Of a DNA stretch of 19,649 nucleotides, positions 6,232 through 13,405 are shown in pieces. Under the pieces are notes generated by a model, which worked only from the letters and a program-made list of their open reading frames with translations, ran no database searches and was not told where the DNA came from. Origin of the DNA: Oscillospiraceae bacterium (GTDB lineage: Bacteria > Bacillota_A > Clostridia > Oscillospirales > Oscillospiraceae); contig JAGBAI010000165.1 in NCBI GenBank assembly GCA_017939025.1, positions 1-19,649 on the forward strand, in the 5' to 3' direction. The position numbers and the translations under genes were made by a program. The stretch's first letter is position 1. Each line of letters begins with the position of its first letter.

Positions 6232-7615
6232 ATGCCTTCTTCCGGAGCAGCACATCCGCAATACACTCCGTTGCCTTGGCTTTGTTCTCTTCGATGATGT
6301 GGCTGTAAAAATTTTCTGTGGTGTTCACGCTGGCATGACCCAGCTGCTTCGACACCGTTACAATGTCTGTGCCGTTTGCCAGGAGAACAGAGGCCACAGT
6401 ATGTCGGAACGCATGAGGGTTGATGTGGGGCAGATTGTGGCGGCGGGAAAAGTTGTGGAGCCAGCCGGTGATGCTGTCCGGGTTCATGTTGCTGCCATCG
6501 TCCGTGGTGAACACAAAGCCGGTATGCCGCCACCGGTCGCCGTTGGCGATCTGGAGCCGGAGCTGTTCCCTCTTGTGGAGCCGCAGGAGGTTCATGGTTT
6601 CAACGGGGAGATTCAGATAGCGGATATCGCTGGTTTTGGTATTGCCCAGATAGGTGCCTTTGCTTTTGGAGGAAACAAGGGCCTTATCAATCTTCACACG
6701 GTTGTTTTCAAAATCCACCTTCTCCCATTGCAGGCCCATAATCTCACCACGGCGGCAGCCGGTGACGATCATAAGGTGGGTAATCAGCTGCCACTTTAGC
6801 GGCTCTGTGTCCAGGGCCTTGAGTATGGCGGCAATCTCTTCCGGCTGGAAGTAGTTAGGGTCATGTTTCTCCACCTTCGGCGGTGTGGCCTTTGCTGCGG
6901 CATTGTAGGGCACGAGCATTTCCTTTTCGGCCTGGGTCAGAATTGTGGAGATCAGACGATGATGTTCCAGCACGGTTTTATCAGATAGAGGATCGGTGTT
7001 TTTCTCCACCTTGAAAACCTCCGTCACTTTTTTGCCCATGGCTTTGGCTATGGCTTCGGCCTTATCCTCCCGGATGGGCTCACCTTTCACAGCTACGCCC
7101 ACAGTGGCGGCAGAGATCCCGGCAGCTTCCGCAATGGAGGCCCGGGATTTTTTGTTTTCTTTCAGCCATTTGGCAAGGTCGATTTTAGCGGTTGCGGAGC
7201 CGCCACCAACACGGAGCCCAGGCTCTGCCAGGTTCTTATAAAAGGCGTTCAAGTGCTGGGGCCGGAGGTCAGACAGCTTTATGTGTCCTATGGCGGCATT
7301 GATCCGGCCCAACAGCTCCCGATACCGGTCAAGGGTGGTGGGGCGGACACCGGTGCGCTCCTTCAGATCCAGAACGTAGGAGGCGTATTCTGCAAAGGTC
7401 TGTTTATTGTCCAGGGAATAGCCCTGCTCAATGCTGCGCTCGAAGTCCACAGCAGCCCGCTGCACTGCCTTTTCAATCTGACGGGGAGTCATGCCCGGTG
7501 TGGGCTTCCACATTGTTCTGTGGCGGATGCGCTTTCCATTGGTATCAAATCCGGCGGATACACTGATACGGTAGGCTGTGCCGGTTTTGCCGGTGATTTT
7601 TTCGATGGTTGCCAT
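6230..7615 (-). CDS. int: Tyrosine recombinase (integrase) with an embedded HTH insertion
   Basis: A 461-residue site-specific recombinase that should integrate and excise the element at tRNA-fMet. The N-terminal 60 residues look like an arm-binding domain. The core-binding domain starts near residue 72 (TFAEYASYVL). The catalytic domain has all expected residues: R288 in TGCRRGE, K327, H401 and R404 in HAFRHT, H427 in LGH and Y437 in NFYSH. Residues about 143-203 form an inserted XRE/LacI-like helix-turn-helix (SRASIAEAAGISAATVG) inside the core-binding domain. This makes the protein longer than a standard 370-400-residue integrase. It overlaps the regulatory end of the upstream repressor gene: its ribosome binding site includes that gene's stop codon, so the two are cotranscribed. 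Confidence 0.95.
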   Translation of the reverse strand: MATIEKITGKTGTAYRISVSAGFDTNGKRIRHRTMWKPTPGMTPRQIEKAVQRAAVDFERSIEQGYSLDNKQTFAEYASYVLDLKERTGVRPTTLDRYRELLGRINAAIGHIKLSDLRPQHLNAFYKNLAEPGLRVGGGSATAKIDLAKWLKENKKSRASIAEAAGISAATVGVAVKGEPIREDKAEAIAKAMGKKVTEVFKVEKNTDPLSDKTVLEHHRLISTILTQAEKEMLVPYNAAAKATPPKVEKHDPNYFQPEEIAAILKALDTEPLKWQLITHLMIVTGCRRGEIMGLQWEKVDFENNRVKIDKALVSSKSKGTYLGNTKTSDIRYLNLPVETMNLLRLHKREQLRLQIANGDRWRHTGFVFTTDDGSNMNPDSITGWLHNFSRRHNLPHINPHAFRHTVASVLLANGTDIVTVSKQLGHASVNTTENFYSHIIEENKAKATECIADVLLRKKA

Positions 7616-7626
7616 GAAATATCACC

Positions 7627-8334
7627 TCATTTCATGATGTCTCTTTGCTGTAGGGTACTATCGATAAATTCCTGATAATTGGATAAGCGTCTTATTATTT
7701 CATCAAATCTATCAACAATGGCACGTTTTCGATACTCTATCATGCGACTACCAACGATAAGATCAAAATCATTTTTCATTTTGGGGAACTCGGAAACAAT
7801 AGTTTTCTCTAATGTTTTTTCTATGATTTCATAATCTCTTGCCACCACAAATTTGTAATAGTCATCGTTATCATCTGGGGAATGGACATCTTTGTACTGA
7901 TGATTTATGTCAAGAGCTTCGTTTATCTTGTCACAAAGTGCAGAGAATTCAGCAGCAAGAAATAGTATGCCAACATCTTCGATAAGCATATTAAGCCCGC
8001 GCATAATAGAATCTGCTTGCTCGGAATGGGATAATAGGGACAATTGCTTTACCGCTCCGGGAGAAAGGCCAAGCTGGTCAATAGTAGGAGATTTTATATT
8101 TGGATCATCTGAAAGACCTAAAAGATAGTCAGCGGATACATTACACCGCTTGCAAATTTGTGCCAGCGTTTCGGAATCGGGAATCCTTTTACCGCTTAAA
8201 TAGAATCCTACGGTCTGTCTGCTTAATCCTAACTTATCAGCAAAATCGGTTGCAGACATATCGTCCCCCTGCTGTTCTAAAAGCTTTTCCCGTAAAACTG
8301 GCATTCTGACGATGTTTGAATTATTCTGCTTCAT
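7627..8334 (-). CDS. XRE-family cI/Stl-like master repressor
   Basis: A 235-residue protein with an N-terminal helix-turn-helix (about residues 27-72: SATDFADKLGLSRQTVGFYL, then LAQICKRCNVSADYLLG). A long helical C-terminal part is free of the S24/LexA peptidase motifs, so it is unlikely to be cleaved in an SOS response. Size, position next to int and divergence from the early operon match repressors such as Stl of phage satellites, which are inactivated by binding a helper protein. Its last 100 residues are rich in charged residues and could be such a sensing domain; this is inference. It is leftward and in one operon with int. Confidence 0.85.
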   Translation of the reverse strand: MKQNNSNIVRMPVLREKLLEQQGDDMSATDFADKLGLSRQTVGFYLSGKRIPDSETLAQICKRCNVSADYLLGLSDDPNIKSPTIDQLGLSPGAVKQLSLLSHSEQADSIMRGLNMLIEDVGILFLAAEFSALCDKINEALDINHQYKDVHSPDDNDDYYKFVVARDYEIIEKTLEKTIVSEFPKMKNDFDLIVGSRMIEYRKRAIVDRFDEIIRRLSNYQEFIDSTLQQRDIMK

Positions 8335-8400
8335 TTGTTTGCACTCCTTGAACTTGACACGCTCTGTTTGTTAACTTACGCAGTTAAATATCTGCGTTTA

Positions 8401-8429
8401 TTGACAATGATTATTATTGTTGCTAAAAT
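8401..8429 (+). promoter_or_regulatory. Rightward early promoter
   Basis: TTGACA at 8401-8406, a 17-base spacer and TAAAAT at 8424-8429 with an extended TGC. It drives the operon starting at 8490. Its -10 nearly touches the -10 of the leftward repressor promoter. Confidence 0.75.
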
Positions 8430-8430
8430 C

Positions 8431-8459
8431 ATTATAGCAGACAACAAACCGAGCGTCAA
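8431..8459 (-). promoter_or_regulatory. Leftward repressor-integrase promoter
   Basis: On the minus strand, TTGACG (8454-8459) and TATAAT (8431-8436) are separated by 17 bases. The -10 elements of both promoters are one base apart on opposite strands, so two polymerases cannot bind together; this provides a bistable switch geometry. Confidence 0.75.
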
Positions 8460-8489
8460 TAATAATTTTGTTAAGTAGGAGGAAAAAAC

Positions 8490-8687
8490 ATGTGCAAGGA
8501 AGTGAACAAGGAAATCAAGGCAGCGGCGAAAAGTGCAGGCGTGTATCATTGGGAAATTGCCGATAAACTGGGGATCCAGGATAGTGCATTTTCCCGGAAA
8601 CTGCGCCGGGAGCTGCCTGCCCAGGAGCGCGACAAGATTCTGGAGATTATCAACGAACTGGCCGCGGAGAGAGCGGGGGTGTCGTAA
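8490..8687 (+). CDS. Small Cro-like HTH protein
   Basis: Sixty-five residues, almost all one helix-turn-helix domain: HWEIADKLGIQDSAFSRKL, then LPAQERDKILEIINEL. It is the first gene of the rightward operon, directly downstream of the early promoter, with a strong AGGAGG ribosome binding site. Position and size suggest a Cro-type antirepressor or early regulator that opposes the leftward repressor. The stop overlaps the next ATG (TAATG). Confidence 0.75.
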   Translation: MCKEVNKEIKAAAKSAGVYHWEIADKLGIQDSAFSRKLRRELPAQERDKILEIINELAAERAGVS

Positions 8688-8923
8688 TGCCTAATGTGGT
8701 GACGGTTCGGGAAGCGGTTAAGCGTGCAAAACAGGACGGCTTCCCGATTTCTGAATATACCTTGCGGCAATGGATACGGACCGGGGCCATCCCTGTGAGA
8801 AAAGCGGGTACCAAGCAACTGATTTTCTATCCTAATTTGGTGCGGTATCTGCAATGCGAGGACGGCGGCGACAATAAGCCCGCCACGGTGACGGAATTCC
8901 AGGGAATCCGCCGGATAGGTTAG
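8687..8923 (+). CDS. Excisionase-like MerR-type HTH protein (copy 1)
   Basis: Seventy-eight residues with a winged helix of the excisionase/HTH_17 type: VREAVKRAK, SEYTLRQWIRTGAIPVRKAG, then a beta hairpin and YPNLVRYLQCEDGG. It probably bends DNA near the att sites to direct the integrase to excision, or acts as a regulator. It is translationally coupled to the preceding Cro-like gene by a one-base overlap. A paralogue about two-thirds identical lies at 15594-15827 in the same element. Confidence 0.75.
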   Translation: MPNVVTVREAVKRAKQDGFPISEYTLRQWIRTGAIPVRKAGTKQLIFYPNLVRYLQCEDGGDNKPATVTEFQGIRRIG

Positions 8924-8934
8924 GGGTGGTTACT

Positions 8935-9243
8935 GTGAAAGTATATAAATCCCTGCTGTATGGTCGTGAAAATGCAATCCCGTCAAAGGTGTTGGCGGAA
9001 GCTCTGGGGTTTCGCTCTGTCCGGGAGCTGCAAAAGGCGGTTGAGCTGGAGCGAGCCGCCGGAGCGGTGATTCTGTCAGATCCCTGTGGTGGCGGCTATT
9101 ATCTTTCAGACGATCCGGAAGAGCTGCGCCGGTTTACCCGCACACTCAATGCGCGGGCAAGGAACACGCTGAGAGCTGCTGAATCAGCACAACGGGCCTT
9201 GGATGCCGCCACCGGCCAGGAGCGAATAGAAGGTTGGTGGTAG
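8935..9243 (+). CDS. Unknown early-operon protein
   Basis: A protein of 102 residues from the GTG at 8935, preceded by AGGGGTGG at good spacing. An in-frame GTG at 8926 would add three residues but has poor spacing. The first 65 residues could form a winged helix (SKVLAEALGFRSVRELQKAV, then a YYLSDD hairpin). The rest is a basic, alanine- and arginine-rich helix (LNARARNTLRAAESAQRALD). It ends GWW. The position in the early operon suggests DNA binding; I do not recognise the family with certainty. Confidence 0.65.
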   Translation: MKVYKSLLYGRENAIPSKVLAEALGFRSVRELQKAVELERAAGAVILSDPCGGGYYLSDDPEELRRFTRTLNARARNTLRAAESAQRALDAATGQERIEGWW

Positions 9244-9244
9244 T

Positions 9245-9607
9245 GTGCCGAGCAGACCCGGAGTAATGTTTTATTTTGATATCCGCCCTGCTATTAAATT
9301 TCTGAATAATGAGCAAAAAGGCCAGTTATTTGACGCAATCCTCGAATATGGAGAGTATGGAAATCTGCCAGACTTTACCGACCCGCTATTGAGTATGGCG
9401 TGGGCATTTACATTGCCGAGGATTGACCGAGACGCGGAAGCCTACGACGATAAGATCGAGCAGCGCCGGTATGCTGGCTATTGCAGCGCATCCCGGAAGA
9501 AGAAAATTGAGCCGATTTCCTATGATGAGTGGAAGGAACTCACAGAGGAAGCACGGAAACAGTTGATAACAGACAGCGGAAAAGGAGCGGAAACCAACGG
9601 GAAATAA
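9245..9607 (+). CDS. DUF6291-type phage protein
   Basis: A 120-residue protein starting at GTG two bases after the previous stop. The segment PGVMFYFDIRPAIKFLNNEQ, then GQLFDAILEYGEYG and WAFTLPRIDRDAEAYD, is characteristic of DUF6291, a family found in phage and prophage early regions of Clostridia, usually near replication genes. The tail (SYDEWKELTEEARKQ) ends in TNGK. Directly after the stop a tract rich in CAACTA begins. In the -1 frame it would encode an Asn/Tyr-rich tail, so the gene may have been shortened by a frameshift. Role in replication is inferred from context only. Confidence 0.7.
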   Translation: MPSRPGVMFYFDIRPAIKFLNNEQKGQLFDAILEYGEYGNLPDFTDPLLSMAWAFTLPRIDRDAEAYDDKIEQRRYAGYCSASRKKKIEPISYDEWKELTEEARKQLITDSGKGAETNGK

Positions 9608-9635
9608 CGACCGTTGAATCTCGTTCCACGAAATC

Positions 9636-9709
9636 AACCAACTACAACTACATCTACAACCTCAACTACAGCTACAACTACAACCCCAACTCAAATACAA
9701 CTACAGCTC
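9636..9709 (+). repeat. CAACTA-rich, G-depleted low-complexity tract
   Basis: About 74 bases made of imperfect repeats of ACAACT/CTACAA with only two G. The tract is open in two frames (Thr-rich and Asn/Tyr-rich). Iteron-like, strand-asymmetric sequence between a phage early gene and a recombination ATPase is a plausible replication origin or unwinding element. Confidence 0.6.
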
Positions 9710-9740
9710 AATATCATCATCAACTGTTGCGGGCGGGCAG

Positions 9741-9780
9741 AAAAAAAGCCGCCTCCGGAGCTGGACCCTCCGAAAGCGGC
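9741..9780 (-). terminator. Minus-strand terminator inside the rightward operon
   Basis: On the minus strand, a GCCGC/GCGGC stem (9748-9752 with 9776-9780) encloses a CGGAG/CTCCG stem and is followed by seven T (9741-9747). All genes nearby are read rightward, so on the plus strand it is merely an internal hairpin before the ATPase gene. Its purpose may be to stop leftward antisense transcription or to structure an origin. Confidence 0.6.
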
Positions 9781-9830
9781 ACGCCAAATACATGACAGTG
9801 GTATGTTACCACAGAAAGGTTATTTTTTCA

Positions 9831-11552
9831 ATGACAAGAATACAGATTGACCGGCTTAGGCTGGAAAACTTCAAGTGCCATCGTAATTTGGTACTTGATT
9901 TTGATGGACAGAATGTGGCGATTTATGGAGACAATGCGGCGGGTAAAACCTCTGTATACGATGCTCTTACATGGCTGCTCTTTGGCAAGGACAGCGCCGG
10001 AAACGGAGAGAAGAACATCGAGGTCAAGCCGCTGGACGCTGCCGGGGCCGTGGCGGATCACAATGCAATTACCGCCGTAGAAGCTACCCTTCTGGTGGCG
10101 GGGGAGTCGGTGACGCTGAGACGTACATACCGGGAAGTATGGAGCACAAAGCGGGGTAGCAGCGTGGAGACCTTCGACGGCCATACAAGCGAATACTACA
10201 TTGACGGTGTACCGTGCAAGAAGAATACCTTTGACAGCAGAATCCGGGATATTGTGCCGGAAGATACCTTTCGATTGCTGACGTCAGTTTCCCACTTTGC
10301 CCAGGACCTTCATTGGCAGAAGCGGCGGGCGGTGCTCTTTGACATTGCCGGGGCGCTGACTGACCGGGAGATCATGGCCACGGACAGCCGCTTTTCTGAG
10401 CTTTCCCAGACGCTTGGGAAATTGTCTCTGGATGATTACCGGCGGAAGCTGGCAGCGGAAAGAAAGCAGCATACCGGAGTAAAGACAGATATCCCGGCCA
10501 GAATCAGCGAGTGTCAGAAAACCATTGAGGATCTGCAGAGCATCGACTATGAGGGAATCAAGGAACAGATTCGGGTTTTGGAACTGGAAGCGGATCAGGT
10601 GGCGGCACAGATCGGCAGCACCGGAGCGGATGAAGGGGCACGGCTGCGCTCTGAGTTGGCCCAACTGGAACAGCGCATTGCAAGGGATAAGGCCCAGCAG
10701 CAGGCGGCGGAACGGTCGGCGGCTACCCATGAGCAAAGCATAGAAGAATCCCGCGCCCGGTGGATCCGTGTTAACCAGGAAGCATTTACCGGTGGCAACT
10801 GCCCAACCTGCGGTCAGAGCCTCCCGGCCTATCAGCTGAGAGCCGCCACAGATGCCTTTGAAACCAGAAAGCGGAGTCGCTTGCAGGAGATTGAGAGGAC
10901 AGCAGCCACCCAGAAGGAAGCTAAAGAGCAGGCGGTGAGCCGAGCCAATCAGCTGTCGGCGGAGATCCGGCAGGCAGAAGAACGAGCGGCCACCCTTCGC
11001 AATGCCCTGTCTGTGGCGGGGCCTGGGCCTGATAACAGTGATAAGAAGAGCAGGCTTGCAGAGCTGCGGCGGGAGATCTCGGCAAAGTGGGAGACCGTGG
11101 GCAAGCGTGCCGCACTGGATCGTGCCCGGCAGCGAATTGGGGAGCTTCAGCAGGATGCCCGGAACGCTGCGGAGTGTCTGGAATCCATTGAGGCTATGCA
11201 GCACCTTGTGGACGAATTTACCCGGTATAAGACCCGGTTCGTTGAGGATAGCATAAACGGCCAGTTCCATGCGGCCCGGTTCCGGCTCTTCCGGGAGCAG
11301 GCCAACGGTGGTATAGAGGAACGCTGTGACGTGGTTTTTGATGGTGTTCCCTATATGGGTCTGAACAACGGCGCCAAAATCAACGTTGGTATCGATATTA
11401 TCAACACCCTATCCCGCCACTATGGTGTGGCCGTGCCGTTGTTCGTGGACAATGCGGAATCTGTGACAAATCTGGAATACGCCGCCACCCAGGTGATTCG
11501 GCTAGTGGTTTCTGAATCTGATAAGAATTTGAGGTGTGAACATGAAAGTTAA
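9831..11552 (+). CDS. Rad50/SbcC-like AAA ATPase with zinc hook
   Basis: A 573-residue SMC-like ATPase. Walker A is GDNAAGKTS (residues 33-41), a coiled coil runs on both sides (about 205-320 and 335-470), and a zinc hook CPTCG stands at the apex (C324 and C327). The C-terminal half-domain has LNNGAKINVGIDI in place of the usual LSGGQ-type signature and a Walker B PLFVDNAES (536-544). Phage homologues lie in early operons and are thought to act in recombination or DNA end processing. The start at 9831 is preferred over an upstream ATG at 9792 because it gives the canonical N-terminus (RIQIDRLRLENFKCH) and has AAAGG upstream. The 3' end overlaps the next gene by eleven bases. Confidence 0.88.
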   Translation: MTRIQIDRLRLENFKCHRNLVLDFDGQNVAIYGDNAAGKTSVYDALTWLLFGKDSAGNGEKNIEVKPLDAAGAVADHNAITAVEATLLVAGESVTLRRTYREVWSTKRGSSVETFDGHTSEYYIDGVPCKKNTFDSRIRDIVPEDTFRLLTSVSHFAQDLHWQKRRAVLFDIAGALTDREIMATDSRFSELSQTLGKLSLDDYRRKLAAERKQHTGVKTDIPARISECQKTIEDLQSIDYEGIKEQIRVLELEADQVAAQIGSTGADEGARLRSELAQLEQRIARDKAQQQAAERSAATHEQSIEESRARWIRVNQEAFTGGNCPTCGQSLPAYQLRAATDAFETRKRSRLQEIERTAATQKEAKEQAVSRANQLSAEIRQAEERAATLRNALSVAGPGPDNSDKKSRLAELRREISAKWETVGKRAALDRARQRIGELQQDARNAAECLESIEAMQHLVDEFTRYKTRFVEDSINGQFHAARFRLFREQANGGIEERCDVVFDGVPYMGLNNGAKINVGIDIINTLSRHYGVAVPLFVDNAESVTNLEYAATQVIRLVVSESDKNLRCEHES

Positions 11553-12171
11553 GGATCGTGCAAGACCCAAGGTTCCCACGGTGGAGCCGGGCGTGTATTT
11601 TGCTGTGTGCATCGGTGTCATTGATCTGGGGGAGCAGTACAGCGAGAAGTTCAAGAGCTATTCCAACCGGGTGCAGTTTGTGTGGGAGCTGCCCTCTGAG
11701 ACCATCGAAGTAGACGGCAAGCAGGAGCCAAAGCAGCTTTCCAAAGAGTTTGCTATTGCCACCAAGAAGAACAGCGTTCTGCGGACATTTATTTCCTCTT
11801 GGAACAGCAAGGCATATACGGACGAAGAATTCCAGGAGGTGGAGTTGTTTGAGCAGATCGGCAAGGCCTGCCAGCTGAATGTGGTGCTGAGTGAATCGGG
11901 AGAGTATGCCAACGTGGACAGCCTTATGCCTATTCCCAAGGGATTTCCGGCCCCTGAGAGCAGCACGCCGCCGATTATGTGGGATATGGACAACTGGAAT
12001 GATGAAGTATTCAAGACCTTGCCGGAGTGGGTGCAGGACAAAATCAAGAAGTCTACCCAGTACCAGAAGGAACACACTCCCACGGACAGTATCGAAGTGC
12101 AGTCCCAGGCAGAACCGGCGGTACCTTCAGCAGCTGTTCCCACCACCTTGATAGGAGGTGCACCGTTTTGA
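11542..12171 (+). CDS. Phage-type SSB-like protein (DUF669-like)
   Basis: A 209-residue protein. It resembles a family of phage early proteins that begin with a PPGVY-type motif (here VEPGVYFAVCIGVIDLG) and contain WELPSE, KEFAIATKKNSVLRTFI, GKACQLNVV and ANVDSLMPIPKG. These features suggest an OB-fold single-stranded DNA-binding protein. The C-terminal 50 residues are low complexity and end GGAPF, like the Pro-Phe tip of SSB proteins although without the acidic residues. The start at 11542 (GAGGTG at correct spacing) is preferred over the GTG at 11536. It sits between, and overlaps, the ATPase and the nuclease genes, pointing to one functional module. Confidence 0.65.
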   Translation: MKVKDRARPKVPTVEPGVYFAVCIGVIDLGEQYSEKFKSYSNRVQFVWELPSETIEVDGKQEPKQLSKEFAIATKKNSVLRTFISSWNSKAYTDEEFQEVELFEQIGKACQLNVVLSESGEYANVDSLMPIPKGFPAPESSTPPIMWDMDNWNDEVFKTLPEWVQDKIKKSTQYQKEHTPTDSIEVQSQAEPAVPSAAVPTTLIGGAPF

Positions 12172-12866
12172 GATTCACATCTTTAGCCAGTTCCTCCCAT
12201 GGTAATGCCTACATAATCAGTGACAGGGAAACCCGCATTCTTTTGGAGTGCGGGTTATCCCGCAAAAAACTCCAACAGCTTGCCGGCTTTAAGCTCACCG
12301 CCTTTGATGCCTGCATTGTCAGCCACGAGCACAAGGATCATAGCGGATGTGTGGCGGATCTGATAAAAGCCGGACTTCCGGTATACATGAGCCAGGGAAC
12401 AGCGGATGCCTTGGGTGTGGAGCTTGTGACAGCCATCCAACACGGCGAACAATTCATGGTGGGAAGTATTGACGTTGTTCCCTTTACGACCTTCCACGAT
12501 GCAGCGGAGCCGTTGGGGTTTCTGTTTAAGAGTCGGTGCGACGGTGATGTGCTGGCCTTCGCCACGGACACGGTAAACCTTGCCTATCACTTTCCCGGCG
12601 TCAACATTCTGGCCCTCGAAGCAAATTATGATCGGGAGATCCTGGACAGGTCTGAGAAGCTGCCCGATAAAGTCCGCCACAGGATTACCAACAGTCACAT
12701 GGAAATTGATGCACTGTGTCGGTATCTTCGGACCCTGGATCTGTCAGAGTGCCGGGAAATATATCTGCTGCATCTTTCTGATGCCATGAGCGATGAAGGC
12801 CGGTTTCTTTACCAAGTGAGGCGTTGTGTGCCGGTGTGGGTACAGGTGACAGCTTGCCCGAAATAA
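12168..12866 (+). CDS. YycJ/WalJ-like metallo-beta-lactamase-fold nuclease
   Basis: A 232-residue metal-dependent hydrolase. The N-terminus FTSLASSSHGNAYIIS is typical of the YycJ/WalJ group. Zinc ligands are visible as SHEHKDH (H53, H55, D57, H58), H110, D134 in FATDT, H177 in TNSH and H202 in LLHLSD. Members of this group act as 5'-3' DNA exonucleases, so a role in DNA end processing is likely. It starts with TTG at 12168, overlapping the previous stop (12169-12171), with AGGAGG nine bases upstream. A longer frame from 12027 overlaps the SSB-like gene and lacks the family N-terminus. Confidence 0.85.
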   Translation: MRFTSLASSSHGNAYIISDRETRILLECGLSRKKLQQLAGFKLTAFDACIVSHEHKDHSGCVADLIKAGLPVYMSQGTADALGVELVTAIQHGEQFMVGSIDVVPFTTFHDAAEPLGFLFKSRCDGDVLAFATDTVNLAYHFPGVNILALEANYDREILDRSEKLPDKVRHRITNSHMEIDALCRYLRTLDLSECREIYLLHLSDAMSDEGRFLYQVRRCVPVWVQVTACPK

Positions 12867-12908
12867 GTTGGTGGCGGGACCCCAAGAACATCATAGGACG
12901 GTGAAATT

Positions 12909-13331
12909 ATGAAGCGCAATACGGAACAGGATACAAGGAAAAAGTCGGCGCTATCTGAGTACCTGGAAATGAAAAGCGAGTTAAATTACTGGGCCGAAAG
13001 AGTGGCGGAAGCGGAACAGTTAAATACATATCGCAGCCCATCCGCTTCGAGAGTGCCGTCCAGAAGCGCCCCAGGAGATCCCACAGGGACAGCCCTTACT
13101 ATGCTGGAAACAGCAAAGGAAAATAAGAAACGGGCGGAGGAAAAAAGCAAAGAGGCTATGGGCAGGGTGCTGGCAATCATCCAAACGGTACCCAAAGCAA
13201 CCCACCGCATTTTGCTTATGCGCCGATATATTGACGGTTTAAGCCTGGATGATATTGCAGATGCCGAATATAAATCAAGGACATGGGTGGTAACCAACCT
13301 CAAAGCGGCTATGGAACATATTACGCTATAA
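12909..13331 (+). CDS. DUF1492/ArpU-like phage sigma-4-type regulator
   Basis: A 140-residue protein with a charged coiled-coil N-terminal half and a C-terminal sigma region 4-like helix-turn-helix (about 100-138: HRILLMRRYIDGLSLDDIA, then WVVTNLKAAMEHI). This architecture matches DUF1492 and the ArpU/RinA class of phage late-gene activators, which are the last genes of early operons and switch on packaging genes. Here a terminator follows directly and no late genes exist, so it either activates genes of a helper phage, acts on the right arm, or is a relic. Confidence 0.75.
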   Translation: MKRNTEQDTRKKSALSEYLEMKSELNYWAERVAEAEQLNTYRSPSASRVPSRSAPGDPTGTALTMLETAKENKKRAEEKSKEAMGRVLAIIQTVPKATHRILLMRRYIDGLSLDDIADAEYKSRTWVVTNLKAAMEHITL

Positions 13332-13361
13332 GTATCTAGCACAATCAAGTATAAATAATTT

Positions 13362-13405
13362 GAACCCTGTTCGCGGATCCCTTTATCATGCGGACGGGGT
13401 TCTTT
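13362..13405 (+). terminator. Terminator of the rightward early operon
   Basis: A stem of GAACCC...GCG-type halves (13362-13374 with 13390-13402, two mismatches) is followed by TTCTTTTA. It lies 30 bases after the DUF1492 stop codon. Confidence 0.7.

Larger units (their letters stand above)
8354..8474. promoter_or_regulatory. Divergent switch region with inverted operator-like repeats
   Basis: A 16-base element CGCTCTGTTTGTTAAC at 8360-8375 is repeated in inverted orientation at 8440-8455 with 13 of 16 matches, each preceded by TTGAC. Between them lies a palindrome of ACGCAG/CTGCGT (8378-8397). A further TTTGTTAA lies near 8467-8474. The two outer sites flank both promoters, as expected for repressor operators acting by occlusion or looping. 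Confidence 0.6.

Noticed and set aside
5851..6261. N-terminal extension of AzlC through the tRNA gene
   Set aside because: The extension reads across a tRNA and its promoter into the mobile element, and the family N-terminus with a promoter just upstream fixes the start at 5850.
9641..9709. CRISPR-like array
   Set aside because: The CAACTA units are short and contiguous with no spacers; this is a low-complexity tract.
10284..11270. Long leftward frame of 328 codons opposite the ATPase gene
   Set aside because: It is a shadow of the high-GC coiled-coil coding sequence, with no ribosome binding site and no recognisable domain.
12027..12167. Longer start for the MBL nuclease
   Set aside because: It overlaps the SSB-like gene completely in another frame; TTG at 12168 has an AGGAGG site and gives the family N-terminus.
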